Origin: Pinus tabuliformis
Lineage: Eukaryota > Streptophyta > Pinopsida > Pinales > Pinaceae
Direction: 5' to 3'
Assembly (NCBI GenBank): GCA_031772625.1
Contig: CM062813.1
Location: forward strand, 770,237,117-770,301,116
DNA: 64,000 nucleotides
Part shown: piece after piece, positions 1 through 9,989 of the stretch
Layout of the letters: the number at the start of each line of letters is the position of its first letter
Position numbering within the stretch: position 1 is the stretch's first letter
Program-made: the position numbers and the translations under genes
The notes under the pieces: model-generated
Told to the model about the DNA's origin: nothing
Database searches by the model: none
Seen by the model: only the letters and a program-made list of their open reading frames with translations

Positions 1-121
1 TATACTATTATGATTATGCATGTATCATGCTAATCTTGTTGATCTTGCAAATGAGATATTCTCCCCAAAAATATATTGAGGTATGTTGGTTATGTTTATG
101 TCATGGTTTATCTAACATAAT

Positions 122-1240
122 ATGCTTCCAGGAAGAAGATCAAAGATGACTAGCAATATCGTAGATTACAGTTCACGAGATTATGCCTATGTATCAGATG
201 AGAAACGTGGTGATGGGCACTCTTTTGACTTAGAAGACACTTTGAGAAGTTTAAAGGAAGAAATAAGAAGTTGCAAATAAGATAATGAAAGAATCATTTA
301 GGCACAGGAGAAACAAGCAGAGGTTAATGAAATTATTATTCATAGTTTGTCAGATCTGTAGAGGTATGGACTGCTTAGAATCAGTCATGGACAGGAGGAT
401 AGGACCAATATATCATATGGTAGTAGGTCACATGGTCAACATAGGTTGGATAGAGATGACACTATCAGAGATGGTAGATTCTTGGATACACTGGATAGGT
501 GAGGTGATGGACACACATTCTATTCTAGATCTGGTTTAGACAGGTACCAGGATTTCCATCACAATCATCCTTATACGATGAACAATAGGGGATATTTTCC
601 AGATGAGTTGAAGAAAGCAAAGGCACCTACATTTGATGGGGATTTTAAGAATCTAGAGGATGCAAAGGCATGGTTAGTTGGGATGAAGAAGTTATTTGAG
701 CTGCATGATTACATGAAGAACATGAATGCTATAATAGTTATCTTCAGCCTCAAAGGAAAATAAGACATCTTGTGGGAATATGTGAACTGGATCAGAGACA
801 TCAAAATAGAGGAGTTGAGTTGGCATGAATTCAAGAGACTCTTCAGGAAGAAATACTTGTCAGAGAGATTTTCAGTGGATAGTAATTAGAATGTAGAGAT
901 CAGATTGAGTATGATGAGCCTTAATCACCTGAAGAAGTCATTGTAAAATTGAAGCACTGCTATGTGCCATCAAAGAATAAGGCAAAATCTCAGCAAGGTT
1001 GGAAGGGGAAAGACAAGGCTAAATGTAAATGGCAGCCGAAAAGAGTAAGACCTCAGAATGTAGAAGAGAAAGATAATGTTGCACCTTACAAGAAGTTTAA
1101 TGTAGTTGGATAGGGACATGGGTCACAGTCTAGAGGACATCGACATAGAAGTGATGGTAAGGGGTAGTTACAATGCTGGACATGTGGTAAGGAGCATCTC
1201 AAGAGAGATTGTCCACAAAATCGGGGTGGTAGGCCTCAGA
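122..1240 (+). pseudogene. gag of element A (broken)
   Basis: Structural capsid/nucleocapsid gene of the retrotransposon. The best start is the ATG at 122, in frame with a second ATG at 146; the N-terminus is short, basic and proline/arginine-rich, as is common in this lineage. The capsid part is clearest at 578-870 (FDGDFKNLEDAKAWL, then SWHEFKRLFRKKYL). A zinc knuckle of pattern C-x2-C-x3-H-x4-C (CWTCGKEHLKRDC) lies at 1174-1212 but in a different frame from the capsid part, so at least one frameshift separates them. In-frame stops occur at several places, for example directly after the 763 region. Spliced or read in pieces, it is a recognisable but non-functional gag. Confidence 0.75.
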
Positions 1241-1369
1241 TTTACAGTGTATAGGAAGCACATAAAATTGGGGATGTTGGGTAGGTCATTCCTTGGATCT
1301 ATGCAGCATTGGATAATAGATAGGAAAATTACCATGCATCTATTATTGAGACGGATAGTAAGCTTTGTC

Positions 1370-1700
1370 ATCAAGTTGTTTCTATTTTGATTGACCCTAG
1401 ATCTAATTATAGTTATGTTAGTCCTGACTTGGTGGATAAGTGTGATTTGAATAAAGAAGTTCATGCAAAATATTGGTTAGTGTAGTTGGCTATAGGTACT
1501 AAGAAAAGAGTTCATCACTGGGTAAGAGCTTATGTGTTTGAATTGAATGGTATGTCTATGTTAGCACATTTGAATGCATTGTCAATGGGATCATATAGTA
1601 TTCTTTTGGGTATGGATTGGTTGTATCTTCACAAGACTAAGGTGGATTGTTATGACAAATCTATTGAATGCTTAGATGACAATGGAGAATAGAGAATCTT
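1370..1700 (+). pseudogene. Retropepsin-like protease region of element A (broken)
   Basis: Aspartic protease segment of the polyprotein, which would cleave gag-pol. The active-site-like motif is LIDPRSNYSYVS, where the family normally has D-S/T-G; both the serine and the glycine are replaced (P and R), so the active site is lost. Further downstream the motif YSILLGMDWLYLHKTKVDC matches the usual ILGMDWL block of gypsy proteases. The frame agrees with the zinc knuckle but is cut by TAG stops around 1480 and 1690. It lies directly between gag and reverse transcriptase, the expected position. Confidence 0.65.
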
Positions 1701-1978
1701 GCAAGGTAAGAAGAAAGCAATGTCAATCAGAATGGTTATAGCTATGAAATAAAAGCATAGTTGCATGAGAGGGTGTGTGTTATTTACAGTGCATATTTCT
1801 AGTGACAAAGGTAAGGATGTTGAGTATGCGGAGGTATTGAGTAGGTACTTGGTTTTACAACAGTTTTGGGATGTATCCCCCATAGAGATTTTAGAGTTTC
1901 CACCTCACATGGAAGTGGACTTTTCCATTGAGTTGGTATTGGGGGCAACACCAGTTAGTAGATTTGAAGTTGCAGTTG

Positions 1979-2780
1979 AAGGAAATGCTTGACAAGGGAG
2001 ACATTAGGCCAAGTGTATTGCCTTGGGGTGCACCTACATTGTTTGTGAAGAAGAAGAATGGTACACTCCGGTTATGCATCGATTATAGGTAGTTGAACAA
2101 GGTGACTATCAAGAATAGGTATTCGTTTCCGAGAATTGATGACTTGTTTGATCAGTTGAAGGGAGAAGCAATGTTCTCGAAGACTGGTCTAAGATCCAGA
2201 AATCATCAGGTACGCGTCAAAGAAGAGGGTATTTACAAGACTGCTTGGAGGACCAGGTACGGGAAATTTAAGTTTGTTGTAGTTCCATTTGGTTTGACTA
2301 ATGATCGAACTACTTTTATGTGCTTAATGAATGGTGTATTGCATCCTTATCTAGACAAGTTTGTCATTGTGTTCATTGATGATATATTGATATATTCTAA
2401 GAATGAGGAAGAGCATGACAAACATTTAGTAGTTGTATTGATATTGTTGAGAGAAAATCAGTTGTATGCTAATATCAGTAAATGTAATTTCTTTTAGAAA
2501 AAGCTACATTACTTGAGACACGTGGTCTCCAAGGAAGGCATAGTAATGGATATAGAAAACATAAGATCCATTATGGAATGGGTAGCTCCTAGGAATGTGG
2601 ATGAGGTAAGATCATTTATGGGGTGAGTAGGTTATTATTGGAGGTTCATTAGGAACTTCTCTCCGATTGCATATCCTATTACGTCGTTGCTGAGGAAAGG
2701 TAAGAAATTTGAATGGATAGAGGAATGTGGAAACAATTTTGAGCAGTTGAAACAATTGTTGAAAAATGCTCCAGTCTTAA
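1979..2780 (+). pseudogene. Reverse transcriptase of element A (broken)
   Basis: RNA-dependent DNA polymerase domain. The frame opening at 1979 gives the conserved blocks [25 protein letters not shown], then after a TAG at 2090 the block [22 protein letters not shown]. The fingers/palm part continues to [15 protein letters not shown] and the catalytic box [10 protein letters not shown], with both aspartates intact (2378-2383). The thumb region VAPRNVDEVRSFMG-VGYYWRFI follows, with a TGA replacing the usual tryptophan near 2622. Most interruptions are single TAG codons in place of glutamine (2090, 2495). Sequence up to the RNase H is otherwise nearly full length. Confidence 0.85.
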
Positions 2781-3202
2781 AGCTTACAGACCTGGACAAA
2801 GAGTTTGTGGTATGCACATATGCTTACAAGAGGGGACTTGGTGGAGTCTTGATGTAGGAAGAACAAGTAGTGTGCTATGAATCAAGGAAACTAAATGAGC
2901 ATGAGCATAATTATCTGACACATGATCTTGGGTTAGTGATGATTATTCATGCATTGAATATGTGGAAGCACTATCTTCTTGGAACGAGGTTTGTATTGAT
3001 GAGCGATCACAGTGGATTGAGGTATCTATTCAATCAACCAAATCTGAATGCTATGAAATCTAAATGGTTGGACATGATCAGTGAGTTTGACTTCGAGATC
3101 AAGTACATCAAAAGTAAAGAGAATAGGGTTGCAGCTTCTCTTAGCAAGAGAGTACATGTAAGTCATATAGCAGTTATGAGTTTTCATGGGAAAGATTTAT
3201 AG
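2780..3202 (+). pseudogene. RNase H domain of element A (broken)
   Basis: Removes the RNA strand during reverse transcription. It directly follows the reverse transcriptase thumb. Recognisable blocks are VVCTYAYKRGLGGVL, ESRKLNEHEHNYLTHDLGLVMIIHAL, WKHYLLGTRFVLMSDH and the tail SKENRVAASLSKR. The first catalytic aspartate, expected in the D-A-S position, appears to be changed (CTYAY). TAG at 2855-2857 replaces a glutamine in the usual L-M-Q-E context. The segment ends at another TAG (3200-3202) and then reads on into the integrase N-terminus in the same frame. Confidence 0.8.
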
Positions 3203-4220
3203 GATTGGATCTTGCAGGCTGGTCAATAGGATGACAGGTATAAGGAGATTATTCATAGGTTACAATAGGGTGTAGGTGATCAAGATGTGGGCTATCATCT
3301 CACAACAAATGGTTTGGTCAGATTTAGGGACAAGATATATGTGTCAGGAAGTAGTGAGCTCAAGAAGACTATCTTGAGAGAATTTCATACTATAATCCAT
3401 ATTCAGGTCACCCAGGATATCAAAAGGCATTAACAATAGTGAAGACGTTCTATTATTGGCTAAATATGAAGAAAGAAGTGGCATAGTTTGTGGCTAGGTT
3501 CTTGGACTGTCAGCAAGAAAACGCAGAGTATAAAGATCTAGGTGGACCACTACAACCTATTCTGATTCTAGAGTGGAAATGGGAGGTCATTTCCATGGAT
3601 TTCATTACAAGTTTTCCCAGGACATCTAGACAACATGATTCCATCATGGTCGTAGTTGACCGATTGGCAAAGGTGGTGTGATTCATTCCAGTGAAGTCTA
3701 CTTATTCAGCTAGTGATGTGGCACATGTATTCATCATAGATATAGTCAGGCTGCATGGTGTTCTGAAGAATATTTTGTCAGACGGGGATGTTAAGTTTAC
3801 CTCTAGGTTCTAGAAGGATTTATTTGTAGGTTTTGGTATAAAGTTGGCCTTTAGTACAACTTATCATCCGCTAACAGATGGATAGACAGAGAGGGCTAAC
3901 AGGATTTTGAAGGACGCGTTGAGGATGTATGTGATGCATCAACAATGGAGGTGGGAAGAGTATCTTCCATTGGTTCAGTTCACTTATAATAATGGTTATT
4001 AGGATTCACTCAAGATGATTCTGTTTGAGTCACACTATGGGCAGATTTGTAGCACTCCTGGCAGTTGCAGTGATCAAGTGAAAACGGTGTTGATAGGACC
4101 AGACATGTTAGAAGAAATGGAACAAGAAATGAAGGTTATTAAGCAGAATTTAAAGGAAGCACAAGATAGACAAAAAATTTATGTAGATCAGAACAAGATG
4201 TTTAAGTATTTTTAGGTTGG
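3203..4220 (+). pseudogene. Integrase of element A (broken)
   Basis: DDE integrase that would insert the cDNA. The HHCC region is damaged: the first histidine area (EFHTIIHIQ) runs into a frameshift near 3400, and ARFLDCQQ has phenylalanine where the first cysteine is expected. The core shows WEVISMDF (first D), a damaged second block reading ILSDGDVKF, and YHPLTDG-TERANRI (the E), again with TAG for Q at the usual D-G-Q-T-E motif. The C-terminal extension FESHYGQ and NLKEAQDRQKIYVDQ follows to 4212. Multiple TAG stops and substitutions mean the protein cannot be made. Confidence 0.8.
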
Positions 4221-4227
4221 GGAACAA

Positions 4228-4640
4228 GTGTACTTATGCATCAAGCCCAAGAAGAGCTCCTTGAGGATTGGATCATGTGCCAAGCTGGCACCTCAGTTTT
4301 GTGGACCTTTCAAGACTCTTGAAAGGATTGGACTAGTAGCCTATCGACTTGCACTACCTCTGACAATGAAAGTACGTGATGTTTTCCATGTGTCATTTCT
4401 TAAGAAGTATGTTAAAGACGTTGATCATGTGATTGAATAGTTTGTATTATAGGTGGAGCTAGAAGGAGAATTTCGGCCCAAACCTTAGTGTATTTTGCAG
4501 AGAAGGGTACTCATGCTCTCGAACCAAGAAATAGAGCATGTTAAAGTGTAGTGGAAGCACTTTAAGCCCGATGAAGCTACATGGTAAATGGATGATCATA
4601 TGCGAGCTATCTATCCTTCTCTACTCACTATTTCATCGGA
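4228..4640 (+). pseudogene. Integrase C-terminus and chromodomain-like tail of element A (broken)
   Basis: The segment KLAPQFCGPFKTLERIG and VFHVSFLKKYV is the GPF/Y-module normally found at the integrase C-terminus of chromoviruses. Beyond TAG codons near 4438 and 4452 the frame gives VKV-WKHFKPDEATW (4539-4586), matching the core of a chromodomain (VxWKxxxxxEATWE); the expected glutamine before WKH is TAG and the residue after ATW is a stop. Such chromodomains are thought to bind histone marks and direct integration into heterochromatin. Coordinates of the tail are approximate. Confidence 0.7.
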
Positions 4641-4927
4641 TTTTTTTGGCATATGTTTTGGTGTGGTGTTTTGGTATGTGTGTATATATGTGTATGGATG
4701 TAGATACTAGCATGAGCTATGTTGTAAAACTCCAATAAGTGGTATGGGTCTCATGTTAGCATGGTTGTCATATTTATATGTTTGTTATGTTAGTTTACTT
4801 ATTAGTAGGTTCATCATTGTAAATATTGCATCGAGCTAAGTTATAAAGCTCCTTGGGCAGTATGTTTTGCTTTTCAATGGTCTTGCTAGTTGTAGGTGTC
4901 ACTGAAAACTGAGTGTAATTTTCCCCC

Positions 4928-4939
4928 AAGGGGGAGGGT
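4928..4939 (+). other. Polypurine tract of element A
   Basis: A run CAAGGGGGAGGG sits 2 bases before the LTR start at 4942. This is the expected position and composition of the plus-strand primer for reverse transcription, and it fixes the + orientation of the element. Confidence 0.8.
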
Positions 4940-4941
4940 TC

Positions 4942-7193
4942 TGTAACAGCCCTAGTCAAAAATCCATGTAATAAAGTTAATCAAGGCAAAATAATAACCA
5001 AGGTCATGGGACACTTATTCCAACCTGAATTTTGGGCAAGCCATCCTAGTGTGGGTGTTCATTTGGTTTATTATATTAAGGAAATTGGCAATGGAAATGG
5101 AAAAGGCTTTGGAAAAGGCATGAGGAATTAACTGGAATTTTATTTATGAAAATAAAGGAAATTAGGAGAAAAGGAAGGTGAAAGGTCACAAGTTTCATGT
5201 GAGGAGGAAAATGAAGAAAAATAATGGAAATTGGAGAAAATAGAGGCCTCATTGATAAAAGGGCTTCTAAGAATTAGTTCACAACCTTTTTCCAGTTTAT
5301 TTTTGTAGCTATCTCTCTATTCTGTCTATTCTCCCATGCTCTTGGATAGTTAGAGTATTCTTGGAGCACTCTAGCATTGGATGAAAGAAGACAAAGGAAG
5401 GAAAAGAAAGCACAAGGAAACAAATATCAAGCAAGGAATAGCAGGATCAAGTGACTACAATGAGATTACTTGCAGGTATCAAATTGCACGTATGATCTCC
5501 TTGCTATTTTTTGCATGCATGGTTAAGCATGTGTGTTCGTGGTTATCTTGTTATTAGGGAAAATTTTAAGGATGGAAATTTATCTTCAAGTTTAGAAACC
5601 TTAGCGAATCTTGCTAGTCTCTAATATGAAAACTATAAAATAGTTGGTGATATATTTATAAAACCATTCAAATTTATTATGTTTTTATATATACTCTCTA
5701 TATAATTTTGGCAATATTTAAGATAAAATAATTATATATTATAAAACTTGGATGAATTATTTTTAGAAAAAACGGAAATTGGCTTTCTTTATTTTGGAAA
5801 AACTATGGAAAATTAGCGTACCTATGAATATTAGCCCCTAAAATTTTCCATGTTTGTTATCATTGGCATGGGTTTTTCCAAGTGTGACAGTGTTTTTCAG
5901 CCTTGTCTTTACATTTCTGGATAGCCATGGTGTGATGGGTTTCTCATGTTTTTGTTGAGTTGGATTGCCAGATGGATTCAAATCTGAATGGGGTGGTCTT
6001 AGGATTAATCCAAGGCCTAAGAATACCAGGATGCGATATATGGTAAAGTCTGATTGTGAACACCCTTGATTAGGCCTAGGAATCCCTTAACAAGAATGGT
6101 GGATATCTGGTAAATCCAAGAGCATGGGAACCTTGTTGGGCCTAGTAATCCTTGACCAGCGAATGGCGAGATATACAGTAAAACCTAGAGGTGAATTATC
6201 TCATTGGTCCCATGATATATGGTAAAACCTAGAGGTGAATGCCCTTGTTGGTCCTAGGATATAGGTTTATATGGTAAATCCTAGAGAGTGGAGATGGAAA
6301 AATCCTCACAGTTTAGGTAGACAAATCCAGAGGTATCCATTCTTATATAATCCTACGATCCCTAGATGATGGGATTCTGGTAAATATTGGTAGTGTATGC
6401 TTCTTATTTAGGACCTGGTGATTCAATGTGGATTGTCATAAAGCCTGGTTGTATTGATGAGGGTTTTGGGCCTACTAATCCCATGATGGGATATATGGTA
6501 AAGCCTTAGGAAGCCTTGGTTGATTTTGTTATAAGTCCCACACTCGTGCTTAGAATATGGCACGGGGGTGATTAGATGAAATAAATATTTGGTTTAGCCC
6601 AATCTATGGTTGGGCAGGTCGTGGAAGTCGTTGGCTTGGTTATATTTTCCATATGACTAATAAGAGCTCTTTTTCTCGTGTGTTCTATGTGTAAATGCAC
6701 TTGTTATCATGTGGCTTTAATGGTTGTTCTATCATTGATGTATCTCTGATTATTTGTTGGTTATAAGCATGTTTTATGACAGTGATGATATATGGCTCTC
6801 ATGATGTTTTGATTAGTAAATGAATGAATGATGAATGTATGACCTAACAGATGATAATGTAAATATTGTGAGAAGGAATCAATCCTTCTTGATGAATCTC
6901 AGATAAGCATAAGAGCCCTATGCTCAGATATGTTGTTATGACATGTAGATTACATATTTATTATATGTTTGACGGAATGCCTATCATGGATAATAGGGGT
7001 CAGGTCAAGTCCTTGTTCAATTTTTTCATTAGAAGTCTTGCTTATAATGTTATTTATCATTTTTGGAAATCTCATGGAGTTTTGGGTAGAGACTTGAGTC
7101 CTAGCCCTGAAAACGTGACTCGGAATTTGGGGTTGCTAGCACAAAACTACATAAAAAAGACTGCAGTCATTGGGATGCCTTGCTGTGGAAGCC
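4942..7193 (+). repeat. 3' LTR of element A, left portion
   Basis: The LTR begins TGTAACAGCCC after the polypurine tract. This portion is noncoding, AT-rich, and holds a block of degenerate internal repeats at about 6010-6530. It is interrupted at 7193 by element B; the remaining 276 bases lie at 10328-10603. The 5-bp AAGCC at 7189-7193 is repeated at 10323-10327 and is B's target duplication. No gene is visible here; the short open frame at 6920-7201 resembles nothing I know. Confidence 0.8.
6010..6530 (+). repeat. Degenerate tandem repeats inside the element A LTR
   Basis: A loosely repeated unit of roughly 50 to 60 bases recurs at least six times. Each unit has the pattern ATATGGTAAA(A/G)CCTAG followed by a short spacer and CTTGTTGG(T/G)CCTAGGA or a close variant. 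Examples lie at about 6040, 6100, 6170, 6215 and 6490. Copies differ by substitutions and small indels, so this is an old array internal to the LTR. Confidence 0.65.
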
Positions 7194-7527
7194 TGTTATG
7201 AAACCAGCTCACAAAAAGATAGAAAAGATAGTTGAACGCCTTAGAATTCAGCCTCTTTGAGGGGGAAACCTCCTTTACATTACACAAATGAACAATTCTT
7301 GGATGATACAAATGAAAAGACCTCCTTTCTATATATAGGAGTCTAAGGGGTCATAATATAATCAGAGCCGACATAACAATAATAATGTAAGGGCATAATA
7401 ATAATAATAGTGGGCTTCTATGGGGCACAATAATAACAATATGGGGACTACATGGGCACAACAATATAATAAGGGGGCTGTACCAATAACAATAAGGGGT
7501 TACACTAGTAGTATAGGGGCCTAACAT
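7194..7527 (-). repeat. 3' LTR of element B
   Basis: In + coordinates it starts TGTTATGAAACC and ends GGGGCCTAACA. A TATA-like stretch lies at 7329-7338 on the - strand. Runs of AAT/AAC triplets occupy its right half. It is the downstream LTR because the polypurine tract abuts its right end. Confidence 0.93.
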
Positions 7528-7543
7528 GCCCCTCTCCTTCTAA
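7528..7543 (-). other. Polypurine tract of element B
   Basis: Read on the - strand, AGAAGGAGAGGGGCA ends directly at the 3' LTR, as expected for the plus-strand primer, and sets the element's orientation. Confidence 0.8.
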
Positions 7544-7554
7544 AAGTGTTGTCC

Positions 7555-7765
7555 TCAACACTTGAGTAGTTCTTGATGTTTCTGTATAAAATTCTTGTCC
7601 TCCCATGTGGAATCTTCAGCGGGTAAGTTCTTCCACTTGATCAAATACTTTGAAATTGATCGATTTCGTAGCTGTCGAGTTCTTGTTTCTGTGACTGCTC
7701 CAAGTTCCAAGATGATTTTTCCTTCCTCTTCAAGTTCTGGCAATATTGTTTGAATTGGGATCTTC
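7555..7765 (-). pseudogene. Chromodomain of element B
   Basis: The C-terminal part of the open frame 7555-7956 reads KILELGAVTETRTRQLRNR-like linker then YLIKWKNLPAEDSTWED, a clear chromodomain core, followed by FIQKHQELLK. It joins directly to the RNase H spacer at about 7765, so the whole integrase that should separate RNase H from the chromodomain is missing. The frame itself is open, so only the deletion, not stops, has destroyed this part. The downstream stop is next to the polypurine tract, as in intact relatives. Confidence 0.8.
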
Positions 7766-8127
7766 TGCAACTTTTGAATGAGTGGCCACACTTCTTCATC
7801 CTTCTTCCATTCATCCCTTGCTTTATTTATCCAATCTAGTTGGATAATAGAAATAGCACAAAACAATGCTTCCACATCCTCATGCTTTCTTGAGAGTGCA
7901 TCTACAACAAAATTTTGCTTCCCTTTTCTATAGATGATGTCAAAGTCATAACCCAACTATTTGTGACCCATTTTTTTTTGTTATTCTAAAGATAATATTT
8001 GTTCTAAAAAGTATTTAAGACTATCATGATCCATTGTTACCTTGAAGTGTCTTCCCATTGGGTAAGGTAGCCATTTCTTAAGTGCATGTAGTATTGCCAA
8101 CATTTCCTTCTCATAAATAGCTTGCTT
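7766..8127 (-). pseudogene. RNase H fragment of element B
   Basis: Residues KQAIYEKEMLAILHALKKW, RHFKVTMDHDSLKYFLEQ (8127-7984) and, after a stop and a short broken stretch, GYDFDIIYRKGKQNF and DALSRK (7956-7880) are the C-terminal half of a gypsy RNase H plus the start of the spacer to integrase (DEEVWPLIQKLQ). The N-terminal half with the first catalytic aspartate is missing. It follows an integrase C-terminal segment in the same frame, which is not the native order. Confidence 0.85.
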
Positions 8128-8253
8128 GAGATGTAGCGGTAAAAATACCTGATCACCTACATCAAAACATTTTTCACTGTGATGTTGATCTACCTGTTGT
8201 TTCATTCGATTCTGCATCAAAGTGACGTTATCCTTTAAAAGTTGGAGAACTTG
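8128..8253 (-). pseudogene. Integrase C-terminal segment of element B, displaced upstream of RNase H
   Basis: The stretch QVLQLLKDNVTLMQNRMKQQ and FDVGDQVFLPL is the region that follows the catalytic core of gypsy integrases; element G carries the same segment in its normal place (about 47030-47160). Here it is fused, in frame, to the RNase H beginning KQAIYEKEML. The likely joint is at the residues LPL-KQ around 8128-8135, where both parents may share a short similarity. Confidence 0.8.
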
Positions 8254-8499
8254 TTGTTGATGCTCGATGTGATCTTTCACTTCTTGAACCTTTTTCTTCT
8301 TGATATGTCCTTCTATCTTTAGAGTTTGAGGAGTGATAATTTCTTCCAATGCTTTACAAGATATGGTTGGATTCATTTCTTGAAGCTCAATGTGATCTTT
8401 CACTTCTTGAACATTTTTCTTCTTGATATGTCCTTCTATCTTGATATTTTTAGGAGTGGTAATTCTTTCCAATGCTTTAAAAGATACGGTCGGATTCAT
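8254..8499 (-). repeat. Tandem 123-bp (41-codon) duplication in element B
   Basis: Two head-to-tail units (8499-8377 and 8376-8254) encode near-identical 41-residue blocks, each running from MNPT(V/I)S through IKIEGHIKKK or LKIEGHIKKK to VQEVKDHIE. They keep the frame. The units differ at about ten residues, so the duplication is not recent. The block is highly charged with lysine and glutamate and may be helical. It lies in the linker between the zinc-knuckle region and the displaced integrase segment. The second unit ends in the integrase-related HIEHQQQ. Confidence 0.85.
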
Positions 8500-9380
8500 T
8501 TCTTCTTTCTCTGGGGTTGGGTCTTGGTGTATATCCTCTTCTTTTGATGTTTCTTAATCCTTTTCTTCCTCCTCTTCATACTCTATGTAAAATAATTTCT
8601 TCTCATCGCACTTATGACCTTTAGTACATTTCTATCGCAATTGTAACAAAGCCTTTTTTCTCTTTTTTCTTCCAATTGTTGTGGTGTAAGCCTTGTAGGT
8701 TGTGGAAGGCCAGGAGAAGAAACACTTCCATAATTATAGCCATGAGTGGTGGGATTCCTTGTTTCCATAATTTCACTTTCAATTTTTCTTGCCAACTCGA
8801 ATGCCTCCTCCAATGAATCAGGTTCCCAAAAACGAACCTCATGTTGAACGTTATCCTTTAAAGTCCCTATGAAGACATCAATCCTTTGCTTATCTGGAAT
8901 ACAATTTACCCTTCTATTCAATTTTTGAAAGTCCTCAATGTTCTCTTCCATTGAACCCTTTTGTTTGAGATTTATCAATTGGCTAAAGAAGGAGTTTCTC
9001 TTTGTATCCTCATAATGTGCTTTCATTTCCTCCGTGAAAATTGACCACGTAACAAGTGGTTTACGAGAACAAAGCCCTTTATACTATAATAATTGATCCG
9101 ATTCTAAATATGAAGATGCAATACGTACCTTTTGTAATAGTTGCACCTCATGTAGATCGAAATATTTCTCCATCTATAGTATCCAATTTACCGGATCCTT
9201 GCCATCAAACTTCCTCATCTCGCTTTTTCTTGTTCTTAGGAGTTCGATCTTGAAACGATTGTAAATTTTCACTTTCAGATCTTTAAGTTCTAAAATTGCA
9301 ACCTGCAGTAGCCCTCTGTGTCCTCTTTCCAATTCCACCAGTCTTATCAAATTTAGATTCTCCAAGAAAGAGTTATGCAC
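8500..9380 (-). pseudogene. gag of element B (broken)
   Basis: Capsid-nucleocapsid gene. The N-terminal piece (9380-9174) ends MRKFDGKDPVNWIL, a block shared with element G's gag. After a broken stretch the capsid continues at 9026-8660 with GSMEENIEDFQKLNRRV, PDKQRIDVFIGTLKDNVQHEV and WEPDSLEEAFELARKIE. The zinc-knuckle region begins LCYNCDR (about 8660); a one-base frameshift then displaces the remainder, which in the next frame reads CTKGHKCDEKK. Past this, an acidic stretch with one stop (near 8555) leads in frame into the 41-residue duplication. Start codon choice is uncertain because of decay. Confidence 0.75.
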
Positions 9381-9399
9381 AATCTCCTAAGATGACCTG

Positions 9400-9975
9400 A
9401 TTATAAACCTTTTCAGAAGAGCTAACTTGTATGAAGTGCCACGTGTCCCTATTTTGACCTTTGGATCTAAAAAATATGTACAAGAAACTACAACCTATCC
9501 TCCTTCTATAAATTCTTACGAAATTTCAATCTAATGCCCAAAGAGACAGTTATGACAATTTTCCCAAGGTGGCCTATTTGGAATGTAATACGGGGGTCTG
9601 CAAAAACCCTAACTTCCTCAGACTATATCACCGAAAATATAGCAAGACAGGATCTGAAATTCGGAGCGAAGATTCAGACTGATTTCTTCTCAAATGGGTT
9701 GTTTTCTTAGCTTCTGAAACTTCGTAACAAAATAGTTATAGCGAAAATCCCACGATGACCTGTTTTAGCTTAAATTCTAGAGCTTGCAAAATATCTAACT
9801 TCCTCAAATCATATCTCCGAAAATATAGCGACACAAGCTCTGAAAGTCGGACCCGAGGTTTAGCACGATTTCTTCTCAAATGGGTTTTTTTTAACATCTA
9901 AAATGGCGCAGAAAAAAGGTTATAGCGAAAATTCCATGATGACCTATTTGGAGCAGCGAAACCCTAGAATCCAAA
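9400..9975 (-). other. Untranslated leader of element B, containing a ~180-bp tandem duplication
   Basis: Between the primer site and gag there is about 570 bases with no long frame. Two consecutive blocks of about 180 bases (9789-9966 and 9604-9788) are similar to each other. On the - strand each contains GCTATATTTTCGG(A/T)GATAT followed by a TGAGGAAGTTAG-like motif, and a second motif, TTTTCGCTATAACT, roughly 100 bases away. The same module occurs once in the leader of G (59640-60175) and in both LTRs of the copia element H. Confidence 0.8.
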
Positions 9976-9987
9976 GCTCTGATACCA
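9976..9987 (-). other. Primer binding site of element B (tRNA-iMet)
   Basis: The - strand reads TGGTATCAGAGC, the standard complement of the plant initiator-methionine tRNA 3' end, separated from the 5' LTR by two bases. It confirms minus-strand orientation. Confidence 0.93.
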
Positions 9988-9989
9988 AA

